A stretch of DNA of 62,438 nucleotides, from positions 1 to 62,438 of IMG/VR virus record IMGVR_UViG_3300050821_004048. One strand, written 5' to 3'. Every line of letters begins with the position of its first letter. Position 1 is the first letter of the stretch. A program made the translations under genes and the position numbers. The notes under the pieces were generated by a model. The model saw only the letters and a program-made list of their open reading frames with translations. It was not told where the DNA came from and made no database searches. The DNA comes from a virus. Below, in pieces: positions 38,729-47,233 of this stretch.

Positions 38729-39688
38729 CTAGATCACCCTCTTGAACGGATCCAAAAGAAGCTCATATTCGGTCTTCATGTCTGATACACCATGGCCGCC
38801 GGTTGTCAAAGATCCTGGGATATTCTGGATCGACACTGACGTGATACCGGCTTCCAGAGCCTGAGCAGCAGCAGCCAAGGTAGCCGCCCACAGGACGTTC
38901 TGAGGCAGCGATGAGACCAGTACGGTCGTCGGTACGGTTCCGGTGTGGGAGAAGCTCAGAGGAGCCGCCAGGTGGAGCGTTCCAGGGCCCGCTGGGGCCG
39001 TCCCACCATTGTTCGGAAGCACCAAAGGAGTCGTCGCTGTAACAGATGACACACTGATGACTTCGGTACTGGATCCGTCATAGATGAATGCCGACGCTCC
39101 AGTGAATCCGGTGACATCGTCCACTGCAATCGATGTGGCTCCGGAAGCAACCGTTGTTGTCAGTCCCGCGTGCGGCCAACCGTTGACGTATGTCGTGGAG
39201 AACCGACATCCATTGCGACCGTTCCACCATCCTCCATACCCAGGGGACAGCAGAATTGATTGACCTCCCTCACCGGCACCTGACGGGGCAGAGCTTCCGT
39301 ACAGACCTACCACCGGATTTTCGACGTCGAACATCCCAGCAGCGACCTGAGTCCAACTTCGAGGGAAGGTATTGGCTGACGTCTGCATGGCGAGAATCTG
39401 AGTGATTGGCCAGCGCTGGAGAATCAGTCTGACGTTCTGTGTACCGGGCTGAATGGTCACACGGTAGTTCGGGCCGGACAGTACTTCGGTGTCGACTGTG
39501 GATCGGAGAACCTGATTGCAATAGCTTGTAAACTATCGACAATTCCTGTAGCTCTCCAGCATATATTAGTTTGTTCAGCAACTTGTTGTGGTGTGGTGGC
39601 TTTAGGAAATGGAATGATCGACCACGAAATACCATAAACCAGTCGGAGCATTAGTGATCATACTAGGAGTCACGTAAGGCGTCGACAT
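38729..39688 (-). pseudogene. Neck connector protein gene broken by two compensating frame shifts
   Basis: An ATG at 39688, with a full-strength AAAGGAGGTGAT site, starts MSTPYVTPSMITNAPTG. After an apparent extra T in a TTT run (39636-39638) the homologous protein continues in another frame (GISWSIIPFPKATTPQQ, NICWRATGIVDS), and after an apparent missing T (39530-39532) it returns to the first frame (NQVLRSTVDTEVLSGPNYRV) and runs to 38729. The rest has the head-connector pattern, with an inserted AGAT-type beta domain (TVASGATSIAVDDVTGFTGA). If real, three pieces would be made. If a sequence error, it is one gene of about 319 residues. The piece from a GTG at 39460 could be translated alone. 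Confidence 0.75.
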
Positions 39689-39772
39689 GGGGCATCACCT
39701 CCTTTCGTGCTCAGGCCGGTCGGCCACTCCCCCGGACGGTCGGCCCCGTCGCGGGGGTTCTTCGTTACTAGT
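39689..39772 (-). promoter_or_regulatory. GC-rich spacer with a repeated GGCCGACCG
   Basis: Between the small zinc-protein gene and the neck operon. Contains two copies of GGCCGACCG and a hairpin of CCCCCGCGACGGGG type; no T-run. It may mark the end of one transcript and the start of another. Confidence 0.35.
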
Positions 39773-39943
39773 CTATTCCAGGTATCGATCACGCTCATAG
39801 CGAGCGCACCGAGAGCACAGCCACCGGTCGGTTAACCACGTTCCGTGTCTGTCGCAAAATGCTGAATTGCAAAGGTAGCAATGATTGACGGGAGGGCGAC
39901 CTCGTCTGGGACACAACGCACAAGTGTGTCGTCCTCTAACCAA
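39773..39943 (-). CDS. Small Cys-rich zinc-type protein
   Basis: 56 residues; the second TTG (39943) has GGGAGGG five bases upstream. Cysteine pairs are CALC, CYLC and CSRC with a further FCDRHG, giving six to seven Cys plus His, which can form two small zinc sites. It sits between the 39968 gene and the neck operon and is one of a set of zinc-ribbon genes in the head module. Below normal annotation length cut-offs, so easily missed. Confidence 0.6.
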   Translation of the reverse strand: MVRGRHTCALCPRRGRPPVNHCYLCNSAFCDRHGTWLTDRWLCSRCARYERDRYLE

Positions 39944-39967
39944 CAAACCCTCCCGTCACACGGCGGA

Positions 39968-40603
39968 CTACTTGATCAAAGCCTCGCGAATGACAGCGAT
40001 CTGGTCATCACGAGAACGAGCCGTCTTTACATCCAACTGCTTGGCAAGCTCACGAAGCTCACCGATACTGAGGCTTTCCAGATCTTCTGGTACGGAATTC
40101 TCCGTCACTACGGGAGCAGCCAATTCCTTACCACGATCAGAACTGACAGCCTCGTTGAGGGAAGAACCGCAATCGGCACAGAAGCTAGATACCTGAGAAT
40201 TGCGGTGACCGTTCTTGCACAAACGAATTTCTTCGATAGTTTCCGGAAGTGCTGGCTTCTGGTCCATCATGTACTTCATGAACTGACCCATGACTTCAGG
40301 AAGAGCACCGAGCTTGGCCAGCTGCTCCAGGGCCGAAGCCGTGGACTGGGCCTGCTCGACCATGCCGCGCTTCTCTACGTCCTCGCGGGTCGTAATCTCG
40401 TCCGGAGTCTCTGGAATGCTCAACGGGGTGATAGCCCACAGGGGGTCGCTCCGAAGGAAATCCTCACAGCCGTTGTGGCATGTCAGAGCCCAGATCTTCG
40501 CTGGTGCACCGTTGATAACGGGTCGACCGTGGCCTTCGCCACAGCCTCCGTGATCGCGGGAGATTCCGACATAGCACAGATCGCTCCGTGCGTAGATTGT
40601 CAT
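39968..40603 (-). CDS. Zinc-ribbon protein of the head module
   Basis: 211 residues from ATG 40603. The first 60 residues, starting TIYARSDLCYVGIS and GGCGEGHGRPVINGAPAKIW, hold a Cys/His set (CHNGCEDF later) that resembles a known actinophage family as I recall it. The middle is a coiled helix (QSTASALEQLAKLGALPEVMGQ). A second Cys set is LCKNGHRN...SFCADCGSS (zinc ribbon), and the end is a HeH/SAP-like helix pair (LSIGELRELAKQLDVK). Function unknown; perhaps a scaffold or portal-associated factor. Confidence 0.65.
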   Translation of the reverse strand: MTIYARSDLCYVGISRDHGGCGEGHGRPVINGAPAKIWALTCHNGCEDFLRSDPLWAITPLSIPETPDEITTREDVEKRGMVEQAQSTASALEQLAKLGALPEVMGQFMKYMMDQKPALPETIEEIRLCKNGHRNSQVSSFCADCGSSLNEAVSSDRGKELAAPVVTENSVPEDLESLSIGELRELAKQLDVKTARSRDDQIAVIREALIK

Positions 40604-40631
40604 ATGCGCATCCTTTTCTGGTTGAAGCGGA

Positions 40632-40910
40632 TCAGACCGTGAAGGTCTCTACACCGCATTTGGGGCAGGAAGAATTCCAGACATTCCAAAGACGGCCGCA
40701 ATCAGGACACTGTTTTCCTTCCTTCGTACCGAAAGAAAGAGCGCCCTTGGCTGAAACCAATCCTGTGTCTCCGTATTGGCCGGAATTGATCGCTGAAGCA
40801 TGTCGGTCGTCCACCTCGATCTGACCGCCCGGCCTGCTGGCGGTGTACTTGGTGCCGTCCTTGGCATCGATTCCGGAGCATCCCGGAGGCAACTGCACCT
40901 TCACACCCAT
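40632..40910 (-). CDS. Small protein with C-terminal zinc ribbon
   Basis: 92 residues from ATG 40910 (GAGGTCGCAT upstream). The first half is beta-rich (VQLPPGCSGIDAKDGTKYTA) and the end is a clear ribbon: KQCPDCGRLW...SSCPKCGVETF with two CxxC knuckles. It follows the capsid and decoration genes, so it may be part of the head or control assembly. Confidence 0.68.
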   Translation of the reverse strand: MGVKVQLPPGCSGIDAKDGTKYTASRPGGQIEVDDRHASAINSGQYGDTGLVSAKGALSFGTKEGKQCPDCGRLWNVWNSSCPKCGVETFTV

Positions 40911-40923
40911 ATGCGACCTCTAT

Positions 40924-41208
40924 CTAATTCGGGACGGAGATGAGAGAACTGATGATAGCGGTTCCGCCGATTCCGGTTCCATACAACGTCACAGGACCGG
41001 ATCCGGGTGGAATCGGTACAGTAATGCTCTGCCCGGCGTTGACAATCAATCCGTTGGTACTGGTAGTACCGGCCGAAGATGTACCGACACTCACAGCTGC
41101 GCCAGATCCCAAGGCACTCAAAACGAGTGTACAAGGGCCCGGCGGTACATCAACGATCTTTGTAACTGTGGGGGACGCCGACAGGAACACCTGAAACGGA
41201 TGGATCAT
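40924..41208 (-). CDS. Small beta-rich head-associated protein
   Basis: 94 residues from ATG 41208, two bases after the upstream stop. Reads as a compact beta sandwich: TKIVDVPPGPCTLVLSALGS, VSVGTSSAGTTSTNGLIVNA, QSITVPIPPGSGPVTLYG. The position after the decoration-type gene suggests a second decoration or fibre-base protein. Similar in style to the 42064-42396 product but not clearly homologous. Confidence 0.6.
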   Translation of the reverse strand: MIHPFQVFLSASPTVTKIVDVPPGPCTLVLSALGSGAAVSVGTSSAGTTSTNGLIVNAGQSITVPIPPGSGPVTLYGTGIGGTAIISSLISVPN

Positions 41209-41210
41209 CG

Positions 41211-41999
41211 TTAGTTGATACCCGTCCAGAAGGTGTATGCACCTGTTGCAGTGTTCGACGCCATGGTGATCGTGGCAGGCATCGCCGTGGTGTTTCCGGT
41301 GGTGGCCGATACCGCGAACGGGTACTTGGCAGCAGTGTTGCCGAACGTGGTGGCAGAACCGAAGTTAGCGACACTGGTGGTGACGGTAACCTGACCGGTG
41401 TAGCAGGTCAGTACTGGCTGCGTACTAGCGTTGAAGAAGAATCCGACGTAGTAGTTTCCACCAGATGGAACAGTGTACGGAGCCGTCAAAGCAGCCTGAA
41501 TAGCTCCGGTGTTGGTACCGATCGTAGTTGTCAGATCAGCAGTGGTGGCAACCAGAGTACCGGCTGAGTTGAAAACACCACCGAAGTTCTGACCAGTTGT
41601 CGGAGTGGCCGCCGCCGTGGCAATGCTGAACCAGAGGTTGGTGACGACAGTACCGGCGGCCAGCGGAACCTTTGCCAGGTAAAGACGTCCGGCGGTTGTT
41701 ACCGCGCTACCTGTACCTGTGGCGAATAGATACGGGTAGTTGTAGGCGATAAGACCGTACGAACTAGGAGAGATTACCTCAGTGGTGTCATTCCACGAAG
41801 TTCCGTTGATTGTCGGGGGATTAACAGAGAAGGTTCCACTGATCGTGGTCGTACCGTTGAGGGCAACGGTTGATCCGGTATTAGCGGTTAGTGATGCACC
41901 CGAACGAACCTGAAGAGGGCCGTCGAACCAGATTCCTCGCATATCCAGAGCTGTTCCGGCTGGAGGAAGAAGTCCTAGGTCAGAGCCACCAACTGGCAT
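41211..41999 (-). CDS. Head fibre/decoration-type protein with shared terminal module
   Basis: 262 residues from ATG 41999. The first 80 residues contain LRPPAG-type and simple beta stretches (GSTVALNGTTTISGTFSVNP). From about residue 90 to the end it carries a module also found at the C-termini of 28159-29613 and 51066-54071: GRLYLAKVPLAAGTVV, TTGQNFGGVFNSAGTL, GGNYYVGFFFNAST, KYPFAVSATTG and the end FWTGIN. Its location next to the capsid genes suggests it decorates the head, with the same module type used on the tail. Confidence 0.68.
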   Translation of the reverse strand: MPVGGSDLGLLPPAGTALDMRGIWFDGPLQVRSGASLTANTGSTVALNGTTTISGTFSVNPPTINGTSWNDTTEVISPSSYGLIAYNYPYLFATGTGSAVTTAGRLYLAKVPLAAGTVVTNLWFSIATAAATPTTGQNFGGVFNSAGTLVATTADLTTTIGTNTGAIQAALTAPYTVPSGGNYYVGFFFNASTQPVLTCYTGQVTVTTSVANFGSATTFGNTAAKYPFAVSATTGNTTAMPATITMASNTATGAYTFWTGIN

Positions 42000-42021
42000 A
42001 TGTGATCTCCTTGGGGATGAG

Positions 42022-42054
42022 AGGCGGGGCCTTCAGAGTAGTGAGGCCCCGCCT
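42022..42054 (-). terminator. Hairpin after 42064-42396
   Basis: Ten-bp stem (AGGCGGGGCC/GGCCCCGCCT) with a 13-base loop. The high stability suggests a terminator or processing site between two head genes. No T-run. Confidence 0.6.
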
Positions 42055-42063
42055 GATCAACGA

Positions 42064-42396
42064 TTAGACGTTGGCGTCGACTGTGGCCGGGGCTACCAGA
42101 ACGGTTGAGGAACCGCTAGCGGTAATCGCGTACAGATCGCCGTTGGTGCTCGACTGCTTGGCACCGAATCCGTTGATGGTCACCTGGGCACCAGCCGGAA
42201 CGCGTAGGCCGGTGATGGCGGTAACACCAGTGAAGCTGCCCACGAAGATCGTGACTGAACCAGTGTTGATGAGTGTGATGTCTCCGAGCGTGACGCCAGA
42301 CGGGATGTTGGTCGCGTCGGTGTCGTAGATCAGGGAAGACGAGCTGGTGACGGCGCTGGACTGAACCGCCGCCGTACCGCTGGCGAAGATGGCCAT
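42064..42396 (-). CDS. Small head decoration-type protein
   Basis: 110 residues from ATG 42396 (GAAGGAGGAAAGGCTTT upstream). Reads as a small beta barrel: GTAAVQSSAVTSSSSLIYD, GDITLINTGSVTIFVGSF, GLRVPAGAQVTINGFGAK and a final VLVAPATVDANV. It follows the major capsid gene and is preceded and followed by hairpins. The pattern and place fit a decoration (cement) protein, but no family can be named with certainty. Confidence 0.6.
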   Translation of the reverse strand: MAIFASGTAAVQSSAVTSSSSLIYDTDATNIPSGVTLGDITLINTGSVTIFVGSFTGVTAITGLRVPAGAQVTINGFGAKQSSTNGDLYAITASGSSTVLVAPATVDANV

Positions 42397-42421
42397 AAAG
42401 CCTTTCCTCCTTCGAGGGGAA

Positions 42422-42450
42422 GGGTACGGGAATCCAATGTTCCCGTACCC
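42422..42450 (-). terminator. Terminator-like hairpin between major capsid and decoration genes
   Basis: 11-bp stem (GGGTACGGGAA/TTCCCGTACCC), seven-base loop, followed by TTCCCCT. It may reduce read-through from the capsid gene or protect mRNA ends. Confidence 0.65.
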
Positions 42451-42460
42451 TGGAGTCGGA

Positions 42461-44275
42461 TTAGCTGAACGGAGTAGTATCGCTTACCTGAAGGCCCTGA
42501 ATAAGGCCGGAATACTGTGGTGCGTGTGAAACCAGCGCACCGTACATGAAGATGCTGTACCGGAATGTGGCGTCGATGACGGGCCACGCAATGCTCACGT
42601 AGTCCTGAACCATGGTCATTTCCCAGGCATTCGCGACGTTGGTCCACGTCTGCGGCAGCTGGTAGGTCATCAGCATGGCGGTACCCTGGGTCAGCCAAGG
42701 GTGGACCACCATCTTGAGAATCGACCGGGTGATCGGGTTCTGGAACTCGGAGACAGCCGCACCGACACGAACACCGGGAACCTCGGACTGCTCCAGGTAC
42801 AGGCGGTAGTTCGTGGCGGAACCCTGGCTGATGACATCGTTCGAGAGGCGCATGATGTCGCCACCATCACCAACGATCTCAGCCGGGTCGGCCTTGAAGG
42901 CGCCCGGGTTGTTGGAGCTGTTGTTCTCCCACAGGGCGTCCAGCGCCGTGTAGATGGTGTTGTACGACAGGTGGGTACCCGCGTTGGCGGTGTAGTAGCC
43001 GCCCTGCCAGTTCGCCGGGTACACGCCTGAGGTGGCCGACTTACCCGCCAGGGTCGGGATGATGCCTTCCATGCGGGTACCCGAACCGGTGCCAGTGTCA
43101 GCAGCCGGAGGAGTAACTACGGCTGGAAGGGTCGCGAAACCCTGGAGGGTGTACTTGGTACCACCCACTCCGGTTGCCATCAAGTAGTAGCTGGTGCCGT
43201 CGTATCCATAGATGTTGTAAGTCATCGCACCCGGAACGGTCGGGATGGTGACATCCACAACCTGTCCCGAGGAAACCGAGAACGTGGTAGCAGCAGCACT
43301 GACGGCGGTGGAGCCGTAGTAGTTGACGGCCGCCACCTTGACCGAGGTGATGGTGGTGTTGAGTGCGGTCTCGTTCGAACCAGCAGTACGAACGGTCGCG
43401 GTCGGAGTTCCCGGAGTCGCCAGGTTGGTGCTGGTGGCTGCCAGCATCTGGTATTCCTCACCCAACATCATCTCCTGGAGGAGAATCAGGTTGGCGAGAG
43501 CCGAGATGTCCTCGAATCCCTGACCAGCGAACTGCGCCAACCACGAGAGGGACTCAGTCAGACCGAAGAAACGATACGGGACATTCAGGGTGACTTCGGT
43601 CTGCGAACCGGAACCAGGTAGGTTGAGCGGCCACGAAGTAGCCGCCAGAGAACCATTGGTCTGCACCAGTTCGGGGATCGAGATGTCAACGACACCCTGA
43701 CCACCAGTCTGTGAACCGGAGATACCGGTGAACACCTTCTCGATACGGCTGGTACCCTGACCGGCCGGACGAGGAAGCTTGTTGCGGAAAACCGTGTACA
43801 TCGGGTAGATGAGACGGCTCGGAGCAAGCAGGTCGAACGGCACCAGGCCGCTGACCGTACCGATACCCAGGTTACCGGCGGTGAAGCTCTTCAGAGCGTC
43901 CGCACCGCCCGGCATGGCCCCCAGGATCTGGGTGAGCTGGTCACCGATCGACGGGGCTGTCAGCGCGGTGCGCAGGCTTCCGAACTGGCCCAGAAACTGC
44001 GGGTTGAGACCCTTGACCACCGACGCCTTGTCGTTGAATCCACGATAGGTCTCACTACGCAGATCCAGCGCAGCCTGGTGGGCCTTGGTGGTGATCTGCA
44101 CCGGGTCGGTCAGCGGCGCGTTGCCGGTACCGACATAACCGGCACCCTTGACCATGTACGGCATACGGGCCTTCAGCATGTCGCCGAAGTGACCGTACTG
44201 GGCAGCCTCCTTGGAGGCTTCCTGGTTTGCAGGACCCGAAGTGGGGGTCAGAGCGTCCGTGAGAATGTCAGCCAC
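42461..44275 (-). CDS. Major capsid protein with an inserted beta domain
   Basis: 604 residues from a GTG at 44275 (GGAAAGGAGGGCCTCC upstream). The N-terminus is helical (ANQEASKEAAQYGHFGDMLK). Then come the HK97-like elements (GLVPFDLLAPSRLIYPMYTV, FRNKLPRPAGQGTSRIEKVF, WPLNLPGSGSQTEVTLNVPY, FFGLTESLSWLAQFAG), and the C-terminal half has QLPQTWTNVANAWEMTM. Residues about 286-398 (STNLATPGTPTATVRTAGS, VTIPTVPGAMTYNIYGYDGT, GGTKYTLQGF) look like a fibronectin type III-like insertion exposed on the shell. Standard major capsid position, after the protease. Confidence 0.92.
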   Translation of the reverse strand: MADILTDALTPTSGPANQEASKEAAQYGHFGDMLKARMPYMVKGAGYVGTGNAPLTDPVQITTKAHQAALDLRSETYRGFNDKASVVKGLNPQFLGQFGSLRTALTAPSIGDQLTQILGAMPGGADALKSFTAGNLGIGTVSGLVPFDLLAPSRLIYPMYTVFRNKLPRPAGQGTSRIEKVFTGISGSQTGGQGVVDISIPELVQTNGSLAATSWPLNLPGSGSQTEVTLNVPYRFFGLTESLSWLAQFAGQGFEDISALANLILLQEMMLGEEYQMLAATSTNLATPGTPTATVRTAGSNETALNTTITSVKVAAVNYYGSTAVSAAATTFSVSSGQVVDVTIPTVPGAMTYNIYGYDGTSYYLMATGVGGTKYTLQGFATLPAVVTPPAADTGTGSGTRMEGIIPTLAGKSATSGVYPANWQGGYYTANAGTHLSYNTIYTALDALWENNSSNNPGAFKADPAEIVGDGGDIMRLSNDVISQGSATNYRLYLEQSEVPGVRVGAAVSEFQNPITRSILKMVVHPWLTQGTAMLMTYQLPQTWTNVANAWEMTMVQDYVSIAWPVIDATFRYSIFMYGALVSHAPQYSGLIQGLQVSDTTPFS

Positions 44276-44302
44276 GGAGGCCCTCCTTTCCAGAGTTTCA
44301 TG

Positions 44303-44327
44303 GGAATCCGACTGGTATACGGATTCC
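44303..44327 (-). terminator. Hairpin between protease and major capsid genes
   Basis: Eight-bp stem (GGAATCCG/CGGATTCC) with a nine-base loop, 16 bases past the protease stop codon. No T-run; probably an mRNA processing or attenuation site. Confidence 0.45.
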
Positions 44328-44342
44328 TGAATTCAGCGGGAG

Positions 44343-47174
44343 TTACTTGTTGAGCGTGGGAAGTCCGCTCATCTTGCTGAGCTGTGCCCAGGCAGCCTCC
44401 CGCTGCTCCGGGTCGGGACTTGTGCGCCACAGGTGGCGCATATCATCCATCATGGCCAGCTGAGCACGCTCCGCGTTCTCAGCGACGGTCCGGACACCCT
44501 CCGGGATACCGGAAATCGCCTTATTGGCTGTGATGTTGTTCTGTGCGACGCCCCGGAAAGGGGCTTCGCGAGGATCGGCGAGATCACCCATGGCATCGAC
44601 AATCGCCTTGAGTTCCGTGAGCTGCTTGACAAGGTCTTCTGTGGCTTCCGCCACAGCCGACTTCACCAGATCAGGACTGATCCCGCCGGAAGTCTTGGTG
44701 ACAACCGGTTCATCGGCCGACTTGATTACCAGAGGAGTCTCACCCAGACGGGCACGGGCCTCGTCCAGTGTGATCTCTCCAGCCCATACGGCCTTCTCCA
44801 ACTCCTTGCGGAGCTTCTTCTCCGACTTCGCCACCTGCACGGTTTCCTCCGACTTCGAAGCCCCCACAGGAAGGGGTACGGGACGCTCTCCTGTCGGAGA
44901 CTGTCCACCCATTCCGGGGCCGTCCATCGGGCAGATGTCCGGGAAGGTCTGGGCAATGTGGTCGTGCATCGCAGCCATGGCCGAGCGAGCTACTTCACGC
45001 TCCGCGTTGCGGTAGTACGTACGACTCATACCTGGTGGAATCGGAGCGGCTTCGATGACAGCCGAATTCTTGTTGGACGGACTGTCTTCTGCCTGCCCCG
45101 CCGTAATCGGACCGCGATCGAAGTGAGAGGCACTCAAGTCACTGACTGGCACATGGGCGGTGTTCGAACCATCGTGGCCGAAACTGACCCGAGCCTGCCC
45201 GGCAGTGATGATCGGACGGCGGAATCGAGAAGCCGATAGTTCAGTCGGGGACGGGAAGCTCCCCGAACCAGAATTGGCGTCCTGGAACGACTTGTAGGCG
45301 GTTGTACCGATGTCCGCCACGATCTCTGGGTCAGCACTCTTGAGAGACACCGCGTGCTGCCACAGCTGAGCTGCGGCACGGGCTTCATCCATTGGAGCAC
45401 TGACCGCACTGTCCAGAGCCTTCTGCTGCCAGATACTCGTGTCGATGGTCGACAGCGAATATGTGGGGTGCGCCTTGGCAGCGATTTCCGGGTGATAAGC
45501 CGAGCACAGGAGATCGTGGATAGCGCCCATGTCCCCAGGAGCGCCGATCGACTTCAGACGACTGGACGCCTTCATCTCGACCTCCCTATCCGGAGTGGTC
45601 GGCAGTCCGGCGTCGTGCTCCAAGGATTCGATTGCTGCACCATCTGGCTCACGGTGCGCGGGAACCGGCTCAATGTCCGCTGCTCCCGTACCGACGGCTC
45701 CACCATCGGGGGTGGGCTTGCTGCTCTTCTCGGAAGCCATAGCCTTCTTGCCGCATCCCGAGCAGAACTTGTCGCCTTTGCCCATCTCCTTGCCGCAGCC
45801 TGTGCACGACATATCGTCGCCCTTGGTGATGCCGTCTTCAGTGTCGGCTACGGACTCGGCATTCTTCGTGGCAAGAGGGAGCTTGGCTCCGCACTTCTCG
45901 CACTTGCGAACATTGGTGTCGGCGTCGTATCCGGTGCCGCACTCCTTGCAGTCTTTCATGCCCTTGGTGGCATTGTCATCACTGTCGTCGCCGCTGTCCG
46001 AGTCGTCATCGTCATCGTCGGAATCATCGTTTTCAGATCCGCCGAACGGCTTGGCGGGCTTCCCGCCGAACGGCTTTCCCTTTTCGATGGTCTCATCGAC
46101 TTCTTCGACGGACTCTTCGCTCTTACCAGTCATGTCCTTCTTCCAACTTTCCGGCAACTCGGCCTCGAACGAGTCGCCTAGACGACGAGCGATACGGATG
46201 ATGTTTTCCTTCAACTGCTCGGACGAGTAGTTGTCGGATCCGGCTCGACCGATGGAAGAGGCAGCATCGGACACATCCCCAGGTGTGACAATCGGGAACG
46301 ATCGATCACGTCCGGCGAAGTTGGCGGAAGGAATCTTGTCCCGATCGACTCCACCGCCGACATTGGGATCCATCTGGCGCTTTTCCGCCAACTCACGGTG
46401 CTGGAGGAGCTTGGCAAGGTCCGCCGGACTGAAGGAGACGGATACATCCTTCGGAAGTTCGACAGAAACGGTGTCGGCAGACTTCTCAGCGTGGATTCTG
46501 ACGCCACTGGCAGGAAGGCTCGGATTGGTCAGGTGGGTACCAATCTTGACGGCAAGGTCATCCACGCCGTTTTCCGGCATAGAGGTGCCCTGGAGATCAA
46601 TAGTAACAGTATCTTCCGACTTCGTCAGCAAGTCGCTGTCACCAAACATCTTGCCGGTGAATTCAGCGTTACCCGTCTTGTCAGCCTTCGCGATTTCCAG
46701 GAAGCAAGAACGATTGGCCGGGGAGTCAACAAGGCTTACTTCTACGATTTTTCCGGCCTTGATGATTCCACCGCGAGCCTTCCCTGAAGGATCCCGTTCC
46801 ACCACAGGACGAGCAATTCCGATGGAGTAAGCCCGCAGGTGACCCTTCTTGACCATAATCTTTGCGGTCGGCTCGTCTACTGCGGCCTTGACCCAGTGGG
46901 CCCCGTCACCGTCGCGGTTGACTTCGACCTTCACACCAGATCCAGCAGGCATAGATGAAGCGTTGTGCTGTACACGAAGAGCCGGAGATGATTCCAGCCA
47001 TTCCTGAAGTGCTTTTCCTGAGAACGCCGAATCGACTACCTGCTCGTCTGTGTCAACTTCAGGTGTCGTCGCCTTCCCGTAGACATAGACAGTACCGTCT
47101 TCCCCCTCTTCCCACTTCATGATGGGGAACGAAGTTCGGATGATCTCGCTACTGTCGGTCAGTGTGGTTGCCAC
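44343..47174 (-). CDS. Capsid maturation protease with scaffold-like and zinc-ribbon regions
   Basis: 943 residues from a GTG at 47174 (TAGGAGGGGCCGC upstream). The first 160 residues are an HK97-type prohead protease: VYGKATTPEVDTDEQVVDSA, RVQHNASSMPAGSG with the likely catalytic His70, GHLRAYSIGIARPV with the likely Ser117, and EVSLVDSPAN. Then a long polar region (scaffold-like), an acidic patch (residues 382-400, Asp/Ser-rich) and two zinc ribbons (Cys409/412/425/428 and Cys457/460/471/474). The last 450 residues are mixed, with repeated SDLSASHFDRGPITAGQAED-like segments. It cleaves capsid and scaffold during head maturation. Confidence 0.92.
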   Translation of the reverse strand: MATTLTDSSEIIRTSFPIMKWEEGEDGTVYVYGKATTPEVDTDEQVVDSAFSGKALQEWLESSPALRVQHNASSMPAGSGVKVEVNRDGDGAHWVKAAVDEPTAKIMVKKGHLRAYSIGIARPVVERDPSGKARGGIIKAGKIVEVSLVDSPANRSCFLEIAKADKTGNAEFTGKMFGDSDLLTKSEDTVTIDLQGTSMPENGVDDLAVKIGTHLTNPSLPASGVRIHAEKSADTVSVELPKDVSVSFSPADLAKLLQHRELAEKRQMDPNVGGGVDRDKIPSANFAGRDRSFPIVTPGDVSDAASSIGRAGSDNYSSEQLKENIIRIARRLGDSFEAELPESWKKDMTGKSEESVEEVDETIEKGKPFGGKPAKPFGGSENDDSDDDDDDSDSGDDSDDNATKGMKDCKECGTGYDADTNVRKCEKCGAKLPLATKNAESVADTEDGITKGDDMSCTGCGKEMGKGDKFCSGCGKKAMASEKSSKPTPDGGAVGTGAADIEPVPAHREPDGAAIESLEHDAGLPTTPDREVEMKASSRLKSIGAPGDMGAIHDLLCSAYHPEIAAKAHPTYSLSTIDTSIWQQKALDSAVSAPMDEARAAAQLWQHAVSLKSADPEIVADIGTTAYKSFQDANSGSGSFPSPTELSASRFRRPIITAGQARVSFGHDGSNTAHVPVSDLSASHFDRGPITAGQAEDSPSNKNSAVIEAAPIPPGMSRTYYRNAEREVARSAMAAMHDHIAQTFPDICPMDGPGMGGQSPTGERPVPLPVGASKSEETVQVAKSEKKLRKELEKAVWAGEITLDEARARLGETPLVIKSADEPVVTKTSGGISPDLVKSAVAEATEDLVKQLTELKAIVDAMGDLADPREAPFRGVAQNNITANKAISGIPEGVRTVAENAERAQLAMMDDMRHLWRTSPDPEQREAAWAQLSKMSGLPTLNK

Positions 47175-47233
47175 GCGGCCCCTCCTATCGAAATTATGAT
47201 ATGGTTAGTGCTGAACAAGGGAGGTTTCAGCAC

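Noticed and set aside
39881-40642. 253-codon rightward open frame
   Set aside because: Shadow of the zinc-ribbon gene 39968-40603; no ribosome site.
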